A DNA stretch of 64,000 bases from Microbacterium oleivorans (GCF_013389665.1 NZ_CP058316.1:868001-932000), one strand, 5' to 3'; counted from the first letter of the stretch, positions 1-7,736 are shown. The notes: generated from the letters alone by a model not told the origin. Translations and numbers: made by a program.

Positions 1-848
1 TCCTCGAGCGACGGGCCGTGGCCGTACACCGGCGCGTTGTCGAAGTACGGCCGGAACTGCCGCACCGCGTCCTGGGAGTTCGCGCTCATGAACACCTGGC
101 CCCCGAGACCCACGATCGCCTGCTCCGGCGTCCCATGGCCGTAGTGCGCGAAGCGCTGACGGTAGAGGTCGATCAGGCGCTGGTAGTGCTCCTTGGGCCA
201 GAAGATGTTGTTGGCGAAGAAGCCGTCGCCGTAGTACGCGGCCTGCTCGGCGATCTCAGGGGTGCGGATCGAGCCGTGCCACACGAACGGAGCGACGCCG
301 TCGAGCGGGCGGGGGGTCGCGGTGAAGCCCTGCAGCGGGGTGCGGAACTTGCCCTCCCAGTCGACGACGTCCTCGCGCCACAGCTTGTGCAGGAGGGCGT
401 AGTTCTCGATCGCCAGCGGCAGTCCCTGGCGGATGTCCTTGCCGAACCAGGGATACACGGGCCCGGTGTTGCCGCGGCCCATGATCAGGTCGACGCGGCC
501 GCCCGACAGGTGCTGGAGCATCGCGTAGTCCTCGGCGATCTTCACCGGGTCGTTCGTGGTGATCAACGTCGTCGCCGTCGAGAGGATGAGGCGCTCGGTC
601 TGCGCGGCGATGTAGGCGAGGGTCGTGGTGGGCGAGGACGACCAGAAGGGCGGGTTGTGGTGCTCCCCGATCGCGAAGACGTCGAGTCCGACGTCTTCGG
701 CATGCTTGGCGATGGTCACCGCCGCGCGGATCTTCTCGGCCTCGCTGGGGGTGCGTCCGGTGGTGGGGTCGGCCGTGATGTCGCTCACGGTGAAGATGCC
801 GAACTGCATCCCCGGCCAGCCGGTGCTCGTGCTCGTGTGCGTGTCCAC
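1..848 (-). CDS. LLM-class flavin-dependent oxidoreductase (partial, C-terminus off the left edge)
   Basis: Luciferase-like monooxygenase family enzyme, expected to use reduced flavin and O2 on an unknown small substrate in the cytosol. The visible 282 residues contain the family's hallmarks: a first beta strand MQFGIFTVSD, the stretch FAIGEHHNPPF that forms the flavin pocket, and RVDLIMGRGNTGP. The reading frame continues past base 1, so the C-terminal part is missing from this window. A GTG at 848 is preceded by GGGAAGG at 9 nt and is preferred over the ATG at 809, which has no spaced ribosome site, although the ATG matches the usual start of the family. It is divergent from the acyltransferase at 957. 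Substrate cannot be inferred. Confidence 0.85.
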   Translation of the reverse strand, partial: MDTHTSTSTGWPGMQFGIFTVSDITADPTTGRTPSEAEKIRAAVTIAKHAEDVGLDVFAIGEHHNPPFWSSSPTTTLAYIAAQTERLILSTATTLITTNDPVKIAEDYAMLQHLSGGRVDLIMGRGNTGPVYPWFGKDIRQGLPLAIENYALLHKLWREDVVDWEGKFRTPLQGFTATPRPLDGVAPFVWHGSIRTPEIAEQAAYYGDGFFANNIFWPKEHYQRLIDLYRQRFAHYGHGTPEQAIVGLGGQVFMSANSQDAVRQFRPYFDNAPVYGHGPSLE

Positions 849-882
849 GTGGGTCCGCCTTCCCGGACGCCGCAGCATCCGT

Positions 883-896
883 TTCATGCAAATGAA
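883..896. promoter_or_regulatory. Inverted repeat TTCAT-GCAA-ATGAA in the divergent promoter region
   Basis: Perfect 5-bp arms separated by 4 nt in the 108-nt gap between two divergent genes. A TATATT hexamer on the minus strand (894-899) overlaps the right arm, so the repeat would sit near the start site of the oxidoreductase. It could be a MarR/TetR-type operator; no cognate regulator is visible nearby. Confidence 0.3.
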
Positions 897-956
897 TATA
901 AACCATGGAACGTCGGAGCGCTCGGGGTATTCCCGCGGGATAGTGTTTCATCCACG

Positions 957-2120
957 ATGACGAACGCCACGACCGGCACGACCGCGACGCGCCCGAAACG
1001 GCGCGTCCCCTTCTGGGACAACGCCCGCTTCGCCTGCATCGTGCTCGTCGTCCTCGGGCACGCGGTCCAGCGCCTCACCTACGACTCCGACATCGCCATG
1101 GCGATGTACCTCGTCATCTACGCGTTCCACATGCCGGCGTTCGCGATCATCTCGGGCTACTTCTCCAAGTCCGACCCGCTCTCGCGCCGGCAGATGGCTC
1201 GGATCCTGACCGACATCATCGTGCCGTACGTCGTGTTCGAGGGGCTCTGGACGCTCACGAAGTTCCTCGTCGAGGGGCAGGCCAACCCCAACCCGACGCA
1301 GCCGTCGTGGACCCTGTGGTTCCTGCTCGCGCTCGGCATCTTCCGCCTGGTGCTCCCCTACCTCGCGCTGCTGCGCTGGCCTCTCGCCTGGGCGTTCGGG
1401 ATCTCGATCATCGCGGGCTACCTGCCCAACATCGACTCCACCCTCTCGCTCTCGCGCACCCTCGGTTTCCTCCCCTTCTTCGTGCTCGGATGGTGGCTGC
1501 GCGACCGCGACGTCGTCGACCGGTTCGACCTGCTCCGGCGCACCACCTGGTCGGTGCTCGCCGGCGTGCTGACCTTCGTCGTCGCCGGCGGGGCGGCCTG
1601 GATGTTCATCGGCACCTGGCGCGAGATCAACCTCGGCAAGTGGCTCTTCTACGACGCCAGCTACTCAGACGCCGGCAGCGCGGAGTGGTGGGCCGGCGGC
1701 ATCCGTGTCGCGCTGCTCCTGCTCGCGCTGATCCTGACCGCCGCCTTCTTCGCTCTGCTGCCCCGCGGCTCGCATCGATGGACCCATTTCGGCCAGTACA
1801 CGATGTACGTCTACCTGCTGCATTCGTTCGTGCTGTATCCGTTCCGCGAATCGGGGGTGCTGCGCGACGCCGAGCCCACCTGGCTCTGGTTGCCGGTCGT
1901 CGCGGTCGCCTCGGTCCTCATCGCGCTGGGGCTGGCCACGCGGCCGGTGCGCCGGCTGTTCCGCCCACTCATCGAGCCCCGCCCCGGGTGGCTGTTCGTC
2001 GACCGCGGCCTGGCGGCACGCGAGGGCCGGCGCAACGACCCCACCGGGTCGCGCCGACCGCGCGAGGACGGCGCGGTCATCCCACGCAACAATCGAGCGG
2101 ATGCCGCGGGCGGCTCGTAG
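957..2120 (+). CDS. Acyltransferase family 3 membrane protein (fucose 4-O-acetylase-like)
   Basis: A 387-residue multi-pass membrane protein of the acyltransferase-3 family (COG3594-like), which O-acylates surface sugars or other extracytoplasmic acceptors using a cytosolic acyl donor. Seen in the sequence: the N-terminal FWDNARF segment followed by a hydrophobic helix ending in GH (His35), the catalytic histidine of the family, and about ten hydrophobic helices to residue ~350, then a basic, disordered C-terminal tail. The frame is open far upstream, but the ATG at 957 is where the family homology starts. TAGTGT at 941-946 could be its -10, giving a short leader without a strong Shine-Dalgarno. 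The stop codon overlaps the -10 of the next gene. Confidence 0.85.
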   Translation: MTNATTGTTATRPKRRVPFWDNARFACIVLVVLGHAVQRLTYDSDIAMAMYLVIYAFHMPAFAIISGYFSKSDPLSRRQMARILTDIIVPYVVFEGLWTLTKFLVEGQANPNPTQPSWTLWFLLALGIFRLVLPYLALLRWPLAWAFGISIIAGYLPNIDSTLSLSRTLGFLPFFVLGWWLRDRDVVDRFDLLRRTTWSVLAGVLTFVVAGGAAWMFIGTWREINLGKWLFYDASYSDAGSAEWWAGGIRVALLLLALILTAAFFALLPRGSHRWTHFGQYTMYVYLLHSFVLYPFRESGVLRDAEPTWLWLPVVAVASVLIALGLATRPVRRLFRPLIEPRPGWLFVDRGLAAREGRRNDPTGSRRPREDGAVIPRNNRADAAGGS

Positions 2121-2123
2121 CCT
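2118..2123 (+). promoter_or_regulatory. -10 element TAGCCT of a leaderless promoter
   Basis: TAGCCT is followed by exactly 6 nt and the ATG at 2130, so transcription should start at or next to the start codon. The first three bases are also the stop codon of the acyltransferase. Confidence 0.6.
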
Positions 2124-2129
2124 CGCTGC

Positions 2130-3140
2130 ATGAGCGACCTCTCCCTCCCCGTCCTCGACTTCTCGCAGCTCGACGGCGATACCGCGGATGCGGCGCGGTT
2201 CCGGGACGAGCTGCGCGCGGCCACCCACGACGTCGGGTTCTTCTACCTCACGGGCACGGGCATCCCCGCCGGCCTCGAAGAGCGTCTGCACCGCGTGGCC
2301 CGCGAGTTCTTCGCGTTGCCCGAAGCCGACAAGCTCGCGATCGAGAACGTCAACAGCCCGCACTTCCGTGGCTACACCCGTGTCGGCGGCGAGCTCACGC
2401 AGGGGCGGGTCGATTGGCGCGAGCAGATCGACATCGGCCCCGAGCGCCCCGCCGTCGACGACCCGCAGGCGCCCGATTACGCCCGCCTCATCGGCCCCAA
2501 CCTGTGGCCGGCCGCTCAGCCCGAGCTGCGCGAGGTGACCGACGCCTGGGTCGCACACCTGTCGGAGGTCGCCCGCCGCCTGCTGCGGGCCTGGGCCGAG
2601 GCCCTGGGGGCGCCCGCGTCGTACTTCGAGGATCACTTCGGCGAGCCGCAGACGCTGCTGAAGATCGTGCGCTACCCCGGCAAGGACGACCCGACACCCG
2701 GTCAGGGCGTCGGCGCGCACAAGGACTCGGGGGCGCTCACCCTGCTGTGGGTCGAGCCCGGCAAGGGCGGACTGCAGGTGCAGCGCGACGGCGAGTGGGT
2801 CGACGCGCCGCCGGTTCCCGGCGCGTTCGTCGTCAACATCGGCGAGCTCCTCGAGCACGCCACCGATGGGTACCTCATCGCCACGAACCACCGCGTCGTC
2901 TCGCCGCGCTACCCCGACGACCGCATCTCGGTGCCGTTCTTCTTCAACCCGGCGCTCGAATCCCGATTCCCGCTCATCGCGTTGCCGCCCGAGCTCGCTG
3001 CCGAGGCCCGCGGCGTGACGAAGGATCCCGCCAACCCGATCCACGGCGTCCACGGCGAGAACGCGCTGAAGTCGCGCCTGCGCGCTCACCCCGACGTCGC
3101 CGAGCGCTGGCACGCCGACCTCCTCGCCGCCCGAGCCTGA
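2130..3140 (+). CDS. Isopenicillin N synthase-like 2-oxoglutarate/Fe(II) oxygenase
   Basis: A 336-residue soluble non-haem iron oxygenase of the isopenicillin-N-synthase/plant-type dioxygenase family. It has the N-terminal DIOX_N domain (residues ~5-115, with GFFYLTG and the conserved FRGY) and the C-terminal double-stranded beta helix (~175-280). The iron triad is His197 and Asp199 (GAHKDSG) and His254 (TNHRV); Arg265-x-Ser267 (RIS) is the 2-oxoglutarate carboxylate-binding pair. The length is normal and the start is fixed by the leaderless promoter. No biosynthetic cluster surrounds it, so the substrate is unknown; in bacteria such stand-alone members are often annotated only by family. Confidence 0.88.
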   Translation: MSDLSLPVLDFSQLDGDTADAARFRDELRAATHDVGFFYLTGTGIPAGLEERLHRVAREFFALPEADKLAIENVNSPHFRGYTRVGGELTQGRVDWREQIDIGPERPAVDDPQAPDYARLIGPNLWPAAQPELREVTDAWVAHLSEVARRLLRAWAEALGAPASYFEDHFGEPQTLLKIVRYPGKDDPTPGQGVGAHKDSGALTLLWVEPGKGGLQVQRDGEWVDAPPVPGAFVVNIGELLEHATDGYLIATNHRVVSPRYPDDRISVPFFFNPALESRFPLIALPPELAAEARGVTKDPANPIHGVHGENALKSRLRAHPDVAERWHADLLAARA

Positions 3141-3198
3141 CCGCGCCGCCGGCGGCATCCGCGCGGCGGAACGTCGAACACGCTCCCTCGCCACGAGG

Positions 3199-3237
3199 AC
3201 GCACCGTGCGGCATGCGCGCTCGACGCGACGGTGCGT
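3199..3237 (+). terminator. Hairpin after the oxygenase gene
   Basis: ACGCACCGT (3199-3207) pairs perfectly with ACGGTGCGT (3229-3237) across a 21-nt loop, 58 nt after the oxygenase stop. A short pyrimidine run follows but no real T tract, so it is a plausible but unproven terminator. Confidence 0.45.
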
Positions 3238-3255
3238 TCTCGGCGCCCGACAAAG

Positions 3256-3289
3256 CCGAAGGCCGCCCCACACCTGGGACGGCCTTCGC
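3256..3289 (-). terminator. Terminator hairpin downstream of rpsO
   Basis: GAAGGCCG (3258-3265) pairs with CGGCCTTC (3280-3287), about 40 nt past the rpsO stop in the minus direction, with GGCTTTG following on the minus strand. Good position for rpsO termination, facing the convergent oxygenase transcript. Confidence 0.6.
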
Positions 3290-3327
3290 AAGAACGTTTT
3301 GCGCGATTGAACGCTGGGTCGTTCGCC

Positions 3328-3597
3328 TTATCGGCGGAGCCCCAGGCGCTCGATCAGCGTACGGTAACGCTGGATGTCGAGTTCCTGGAGGTAGCCGAGC
3401 AGTCGACGGCGCTGACCGACGAGCAGGAAGAGTCCACGGCGCGAGTGGTGGTCGTGCTTGTGGATCTTGAGGTGCTCGGTGAGGTCTTTGATGCGCTGCG
3501 ACATCAGCGCGACCTGCACCTCGGGGGATCCGGTGTCACCGGGGTGCGTCGCGTACTCTTCGATGATCGCCTTCTTGACGTCTGCTTCGAGTGCCAT
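3328..3597 (-). CDS. rpsO: 30S ribosomal protein S15
   Basis: An 89-residue protein identical in length and pattern to bacterial uS15, which binds the central domain of 16S rRNA and nucleates the platform of the 30S subunit. Recognisable segments are the [15 protein letters not shown] helix and the DHHSRRGL loop that contacts rRNA, ending RLGLRR. A longer in-frame ORF exists upstream, but the ATG at 3597 is preceded by GAAAGGGG and begins the canonical MALEADVKK. It stands alone here, without pnp or infB/truB visible in this window, and has its own promoter at 3654-3681. S15 commonly autoregulates by binding its mRNA leader; the 56-nt leader is long enough, but I did not find a clear fold. 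Confidence 0.97.
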   Translation of the reverse strand: MALEADVKKAIIEEYATHPGDTGSPEVQVALMSQRIKDLTEHLKIHKHDHHSRRGLFLLVGQRRRLLGYLQELDIQRYRTLIERLGLRR

Positions 3598-3653
3598 AGA
3601 TGGGATCCCCTTTCTTCTCACTGCGCGGCGCCCGACACCCGATGTGCGAGCTC

Positions 3654-3681
3654 TCTTTATCCGCGGCCGATCGAACGGCAA
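3654..3681 (-). promoter_or_regulatory. Sigma-A type promoter of rpsO
   Basis: On the minus strand TTGCCG (3676-3681) and TAAAGA (3654-3659) are spaced by 16 nt and would start a transcript about 50 nt upstream of the rpsO ATG. The same 240-nt gap (3598-3837) must also hold the promoter of the divergent secreted-protein gene, which I could not place. Confidence 0.5.
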
Positions 3682-3837
3682 CCGCTCTACTCTACCAGTC
3701 CTTGCGGCTCATCCGATGCGGCTGCGAGGACGACGAGCTCGCCCCGGACGGACCACGAATTACCTGCCATCCGCGTCATTGACCCATCGATACCCCACCC
3801 CGAGCCTGAAAAGGCGGCGCGGGGAATCGATCGAAAG

Positions 3838-4755
3838 ATGGTGAGCGAAGTGCAAGTGACATCGAAATTCATCGCCGGAGTGGCTGCGGGAGCGTGCATC
3901 GCGGTCTCTGCGCTCGCACCGGCGACGGCCGACACGGGCGAGGCCGACGACGGGGTCGTCGGCCTCGTCAACGCCGTCGCGCCCGACATCGGCCGGACCA
4001 GCGTTCCGGCGCTCGACGCCGCCGACGGGAGCTTCGTGGTCGGCGACACCCGCATCCCCGGCACGGGCGACGGATGGTTCACGGTCGGCGGCGCCGCCGA
4101 ACCGCTCTCCGTCTCGATGCCGAGAGAAGCGGATCCCGGTGCGGCGGCCCGCGCCGCCGACGGCTCCGTGGTGCTGCGCGGCGACGAGACGGGCATCGAC
4201 GTGGTCGCACAGGCCGTCGACGAGGGGGCCTTGCGGATCCAGACCGTCGTCGCGTCGGCCGACGCGCCCCACGTCTTCACGTACGACGTCGCCAACGGCT
4301 ACGAGCTGACGCAAGCGGCGGACGGCTCGTTCTGGGCGTACCGGCCCGGCGGCGAGGACCAGCTGGACCTCTACCGGATCCACGAGCCGTGGGCCCGCGA
4401 CGCGGCGGGGGAACCCGTCGAGACCCGCTACGAGATCGTGGGCGATAGCCTGGTGCAGACGATCGTCACCGACGAGAACACGCAGTTCCCCGTGGTGGCC
4501 GACCCGACGTGGGAATGGTATCTCGCCGCCTACGGAGCCGGATTCAACAAGCAGGAGACCCGGCAATTGGCCAGCGCGGGTGCCGCGTCCGGGTTCTGCG
4601 GACTCCTGCCCGGTGCATTCGCCGCCGCCTGTGGCGTCCTCGGCGCACAATGGTTCCTTCAGGCGCAACTGGCGGCGGATGCCGGTGAGTGCGTGTTCAT
4701 CGCGGTCGTCCCCGCGCCCGTCGCGGTTCGCTATGACTCCCACAACTGCACCTGA
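3838..4755 (+). CDS. Secreted protein of unknown function with cysteine-bearing C-terminal helix
   Basis: I do not recognise a named family. The 305-residue product has a Sec signal peptide (basic VTSK, then a hydrophobic stretch to ALAPATA, predicted cut near residue 31), an acidic beta-rich middle (~35-220) and a segment with the sequence FPVVADPTW, followed by a hydrophobic Ala/Gly-rich helix of about 35 residues containing Cys pairs and a further two Cys near the C-terminus. I recall similar PVVADP-containing secreted proteins being common in Streptomyces and Microbacteriaceae without an assigned role. ATG 3838 is preferred (GGGGAA 11 nt upstream); GTG 3850 is an alternative. It is followed after 27 nt by a small membrane protein, probably co-transcribed. 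Confidence 0.75.
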   Translation: MVSEVQVTSKFIAGVAAGACIAVSALAPATADTGEADDGVVGLVNAVAPDIGRTSVPALDAADGSFVVGDTRIPGTGDGWFTVGGAAEPLSVSMPREADPGAAARAADGSVVLRGDETGIDVVAQAVDEGALRIQTVVASADAPHVFTYDVANGYELTQAADGSFWAYRPGGEDQLDLYRIHEPWARDAAGEPVETRYEIVGDSLVQTIVTDENTQFPVVADPTWEWYLAAYGAGFNKQETRQLASAGAASGFCGLLPGAFAAACGVLGAQWFLQAQLAADAGECVFIAVVPAPVAVRYDSHNCT

Positions 4756-4782
4756 CCGTCACCGCCACCGGAGGGAGCGCGC

Positions 4783-5178
4783 ATGCTGTTGATCGTCGTC
4801 ATCGTGGGGCTGGCCGCCGGTGCGGCGCTCGCCACGGCGCGCGTGCCCCGGCCCGAGCCGGGCGCCCTGACCGCCTCGCTGGTGCTGATCGCGGCCGGCG
4901 CCTCGTGGATCGTCGTGGAGTCGGCCGCATCGTCCGCATCCGGCGCCGGTACCGTGGCGGGACTCGGCTACGCCGCATCCTGCCTCGTCGGCTACGTGGG
5001 CTATGGCGCACAGAGGTGGGCCCGGCGCATCCCCGCCGCCGAGCGGCCGCCGTGGGGCCGGTTGCTGTGGCTGACCGTCGCCGGCCCCGCACACCTGCGG
5101 ACGCGGATCCCGGACGAGAGCGCGAGGGGCGAGGCCGCCGCGCCCGCACCCGAGCACGCACGCCGGGGCGATCGCTGA
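4783..5178 (+). CDS. Small membrane protein, three predicted helices
   Basis: A 131-residue hydrophobic protein without recognised homology. Helices are visible at about residues 1-20, 30-48 and 57-75, followed by a basic, Pro/Ala-rich, presumably cytosolic tail (~85-131). The ATG at 4783 has an excellent ribosome-binding site (GGAGGGAG about 6 nt upstream) and lies 27 nt after the secreted-protein gene, so the two very likely form an operon closed by the strong hairpin at 5195-5226. No function can be assigned; the pairing with an exported protein is the only clue. Confidence 0.7.
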   Translation: MLLIVVIVGLAAGAALATARVPRPEPGALTASLVLIAAGASWIVVESAASSASGAGTVAGLGYAASCLVGYVGYGAQRWARRIPAAERPPWGRLLWLTVAGPAHLRTRIPDESARGEAAAPAPEHARRGDR

Positions 5179-5194
5179 GCCCGCCGGAACACGA

Positions 5195-5226
5195 CGAGGG
5201 GCGGATGCCGCAGCATCCGCCCCTCG
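5195..5226. terminator. Bidirectional terminator hairpin built from GGATGC/GCATCC
   Basis: CGAGGGGCGGATGC (5195-5208) pairs perfectly with GCATCCGCCCCTCG (5213-5226) across a CGCA loop, placed between the convergent small membrane protein gene and the YceI gene. Confidence 0.8.
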
Positions 5227-5242
5227 GTACGTTCCCGGGCGA

Positions 5243-5797
5243 TCAGGCCTGGATCGAGCCCTGCAGATCGAGCTCGATGGTGACGTCCTTGCCGACGAGC
5301 ACGCCGCCGGTCTCGAGGGCGGCGTTCCAGGTCAGGCCGAACTCCTCGCGGTTGATGACCGTCTTGGCGGTCGCGCCGGCCTTGTAGTTGCCCCACGGGT
5401 CGGTGCCGAAGCCGCCGAACTCGACGGTGAAGGTGACGGGCTTGGTGACGTCCTTGATGGTGAGGTCGCCGTCGACGAGGAAGTCGCCGCCCTGCTGACG
5501 CACACCGGTCGAGACGAAGGTGATGTTCGGGTACTGCTCGACGTCGAAGAAGTCGGCGCTGCGCAGGTGGTTGTCGCGGCCCTCGTCCTTCGTGTTGATC
5601 GAGGCGACGTCGACCTTGGCGTCGAGAGTCAGTTCGAGGGGGTTCTCGGGGGCGACGATGGTCGCCTCGGCGACGGCGAAGGTGCCGCGCACCTTCGAGA
5701 TCATCATGTGGCGGACGCTGAAGCCCACCTCGCTGTGGGAGGCGTCGAGCACCCAGGTGCCAGCCTTGTAACCGGGGATTTCGGTGGTCGTGGTCAT
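5243..5797 (-). CDS. YceI family protein
   Basis: A 184-residue protein of the YceI family, a lipocalin-like beta barrel that binds isoprenoid lipids such as polyprenyl quinones. The family pattern is clear: GTWVLDASHSEVGFSVRHM at the N-terminus, TLDAKVDVASINT in the middle, GDLTIKDVTKPVTFTVEF and a terminal beta strand. No signal peptide is present, so unlike E. coli YceI this member is cytosolic, as is common in Actinobacteria. ATG 5797 is preceded by AAGGA at 5 nt. It is monocistronic between two hairpins. The physiological role of cytosolic members is unclear. Confidence 0.93.
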   Translation of the reverse strand: MTTTTEIPGYKAGTWVLDASHSEVGFSVRHMMISKVRGTFAVAEATIVAPENPLELTLDAKVDVASINTKDEGRDNHLRSADFFDVEQYPNITFVSTGVRQQGGDFLVDGDLTIKDVTKPVTFTVEFGGFGTDPWGNYKAGATAKTVINREEFGLTWNAALETGGVLVGKDVTIELDLQGSIQA

Positions 5798-5907
5798 GAT
5801 CGTCCTTCGTTCTCGAGCGTCCGGTGGGGTCCGGCGTACAGGGGCGGCAACGCGCCGCTCCGACAGTCTATTCCGGCGAATGCAAATTCGAGGTGACGAG
5901 ACGACGA

Positions 5908-5940
5908 CGGGCGGATGCCGCGCCGTGCGGCATCCGCCCG
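5908..5940. terminator. Terminator hairpin downstream of the FKBP gene
   Basis: CGGGCGGATGCCGC (5908-5921) and GCGGCATCCGCCCG (5927-5940) form a perfect 14-bp stem with a 5-nt loop, 20 nt past the FKBP stop. The stem is again built on the over-represented GGATGCCG octamer. Confidence 0.75.
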
Positions 5941-5959
5941 TGCGAGCGTCGGTTGGGGC

Positions 5960-6328
5960 TCAGCCCACCGCGAGGAGGTCGATGACGAAGATGAGGGTCT
6001 TACCGCCGAGGAAGTGTCCTCCCGCGGGTCCGTACGCGAGGTGGGGCGGGATGACCAGCTCACGGCGGCCGCCGACCTTCATGCCCGGGATGCCGTCCTG
6101 CCACCCCTGGATGAGGCCGCGAAGCGGGAACTGGATGCTCTCGCCGCGGTTCCACGACGAGTCGAACTCCTCGCCGGAGGTGTACTCGACACCCGCGTAG
6201 TGCACGGTGACGGTGTCGCCGGGCTTGGCCTCGGCACCGTCGCCGACGATCAGGTCGCGGACGACGAGGTCATCGGGCGCGGGACCCTCGGGGGCGTCGA
6301 TCTCGGGCTTGGTGCGGTCATCAGTCAT
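5960..6328 (-). CDS. FKBP-type peptidyl-prolyl cis-trans isomerase
   Basis: A 122-residue, single-domain cytosolic FKBP that catalyses cis-trans isomerisation of prolyl bonds. After a short acidic N-terminal extension (residues 1-20) come the conserved elements GDTVTVHYAG, FDSSWNRGE, FPLRGLIQGWQDGIPGM (active-site loop) and GGRRELVIPPHLAYG, then LIFVIDLL. The ATG at 6328 (MTDDRTKP) is chosen over upstream in-frame starts because homologues begin there and GGGG lies 4-5 nt before it. It stands alone between hairpins. Function by family is secure; the client proteins are unknown. Confidence 0.93.
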   Translation of the reverse strand: MTDDRTKPEIDAPEGPAPDDLVVRDLIVGDGAEAKPGDTVTVHYAGVEYTSGEEFDSSWNRGESIQFPLRGLIQGWQDGIPGMKVGGRRELVIPPHLAYGPAGGHFLGGKTLIFVIDLLAVG

Positions 6329-6389
6329 GGTCCCCATCCAACCCGAGCGCGGGGCCGGGTGCAACGCGGCGGGACCGCACGCGGGGCTC

Positions 6390-6488
6390 TTGACGACCGC
6401 GGTCCGCGTGTGGATCATGGGATCAGGCCAACTCAGCGCCCGGGAGACATGCAGGCATCGCCGCAGCACCGGGCGCTGAGTCTTTTCC
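6390..6488 (+). ncRNA. Possible small RNA between FKBP and PrsW genes (low confidence)
   Basis: On the plus strand TTGACG (6390-6395), a 17-nt spacer and GATCAT (6413-6418) resemble a sigma-A promoter. About 8-60 nt downstream a perfect 13-bp hairpin (6431-6443 with 6469-6481) is followed by CTTTTCC, which is terminator-like in the plus direction although both flanking genes are on the minus strand. The simpler explanation is that the hairpin is the PrsW terminator, so this is only a candidate. Confidence 0.2.
6431..6481. terminator. 13-bp hairpin downstream of the PrsW gene
   Basis: ACTCAGCGCCCGG (6431-6443) pairs with CCGGGCGCTGAGT (6469-6481), starting 14 nt after the PrsW stop. The loop is long (25 nt), and the T tract lies on the plus-strand side only. 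Confidence 0.5.
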
Positions 6489-6494
6489 CGGAGG

Positions 6495-7661
6495 TCACCT
6501 CAGCAGTGTCTGCCGCAACCTCGTCGCGCGCACGAGGTGCGCCTGCTCGTCGGCGAGCGCCTGGTCGTCGCGTCCGGTCAGTGCCCGCTGCCGGGCGGCT
6601 GCCAGCCGCGTCGCCTCGGCGATGAAGGCCCGCATCGTCTCGGCGCGACCCCCCGGGAGCGTCCGCGCCCACGCGATCGCCCGCCGCCGCCCGGCGCCTG
6701 TGGCGAGCAGATCGACCTCGACCGGCGTGAACCATCCCGCTGCGGCGTAGTCGCCCAGACGTTCGCGCGTGAGCCGCGACTCCTCGCGACGCAGCAGGAT
6801 CACCCCCAGCACGAAGCCCACGAACAGCGGCACCTGCAGCGTGGCGTACAGGCCGAAGAAGTCCGTGAACACCGCGGAGCCGTTCCAGAGCGCGTGGAGC
6901 AGGATCGCCGCGGCGAGTCCCCCCGCCCACGGTGCGAAGACCGCTCCCCCGCGTGCGCCCCGGCGCACCGCGAGTCCGACGGCGAAGCCCGTCGCAGCGG
7001 TGAACATGACGTGCGCGAAAGGCGAGAGGATGCCGCGCAAGACGAAGGTGACGGTCACCTGGGCCACACCGCCCGAGATGAGACTGTCGGCGAAGTACAG
7101 GATGTTCTCGGTGAAGGCGAACCCGGCGCCGATCATGGCGCCGTACACCACGCCGTCGACGGGACCGTCGAAGAAGCGCCGTCCCAGCCGCAGCACGAGG
7201 AGGATGCCGAGTCCCTTCGCGATCTCCTCGACGAGCGGAGCCTGCACCACGCTGGCCATCGCCGACGACACCGCGTCGCGCGGTGGGCCGAGCGCGATGC
7301 TCAGTACGAGGTCGACTCCGAGCGCGATGACCACCGACGCGACCGCGCCCCAGCCCAGCGCGAGCCACAGCAGTCGCGGCGGCTCGGGCTCCCACCGGTC
7401 GACGATGCGCACGACCCAGAGCACCCCGAGCAACGGCAGCAGCGCGAGCACGGCGCCCACGACGGATGCCGCCACGCCGAGGAAAGACACGAGGTAGGCC
7501 GCGAGGCCGAGCAGAAGCACGAGGAGCACGGCTCCGACCCAGACGACGCCCCAGCCGCCGGGTCGACCGCCCACGGGTAGGACGGGAGGCGAGGTCGGCG
7601 CGGCAGGAACGGGCGCCGGACGACCGGGCTGCGGCTGCGAGAGCGGTGACGGGAACGACAC
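6495..7661 (-). CDS. PrsW-family intramembrane metalloprotease
   Basis: A 388-residue membrane protein of the PrsW/glutamic-type intramembrane protease family, which cuts membrane-anchored substrates such as anti-sigma factors (as PrsW does for RsiW in Bacillus). A Pro-rich cytosolic N-terminus (1-35) is followed by about eight helices. The catalytic motifs are present: EEIAKG (Glu145, Glu146), FAFTEN (Glu185) and a conserved His217 in SPFAHVMF. A hydrophilic C-terminal tail (~315-388) is rich in Arg and Ala. The GTG start lies 6 nt from a TAGTGT -10 element, hence leaderless. No anti-sigma factor gene is adjacent, so the substrate is unknown. Confidence 0.88.
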   Translation of the reverse strand: MSFPSPLSQPQPGRPAPVPAAPTSPPVLPVGGRPGGWGVVWVGAVLLVLLLGLAAYLVSFLGVAASVVGAVLALLPLLGVLWVVRIVDRWEPEPPRLLWLALGWGAVASVVIALGVDLVLSIALGPPRDAVSSAMASVVQAPLVEEIAKGLGILLVLRLGRRFFDGPVDGVVYGAMIGAGFAFTENILYFADSLISGGVAQVTVTFVLRGILSPFAHVMFTAATGFAVGLAVRRGARGGAVFAPWAGGLAAAILLHALWNGSAVFTDFFGLYATLQVPLFVGFVLGVILLRREESRLTRERLGDYAAAGWFTPVEVDLLATGAGRRRAIAWARTLPGGRAETMRAFIAEATRLAAARQRALTGRDDQALADEQAHLVRATRLRQTLLR

Positions 7662-7667
7662 GCCCCC

Positions 7668-7673
7668 ACACTA
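7668..7673 (-). promoter_or_regulatory. -10 element TAGTGT of the leaderless prsW promoter
   Basis: On the minus strand TAGTGT is followed by 6 nt and the GTG at 7661. It is divergent from another leaderless promoter at 7725-7730. Confidence 0.6.
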
Positions 7674-7724
7674 GGGGCGCGCCGGGCCGACGGAGAGCCG
7701 GATCACCGCCGGGCCGCCGCCGGG

Positions 7725-7730
7725 TAGCCT
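7725..7730 (+). promoter_or_regulatory. -10 element TAGCCT of the leaderless FAH-hydrolase promoter
   Basis: TAGCCT, 6 nt, then ATG at 7737; there is no Shine-Dalgarno sequence. Confidence 0.65.
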
Positions 7731-7736
7731 GGTCGC

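Noticed and set aside
18..956. In-frame upstream extension of the acyltransferase ORF, and antisense ORF 256-951
   Set aside because: It lies antisense to the flavin oxidoreductase, which has clear family motifs; the acyltransferase homology starts only at ATG 957.
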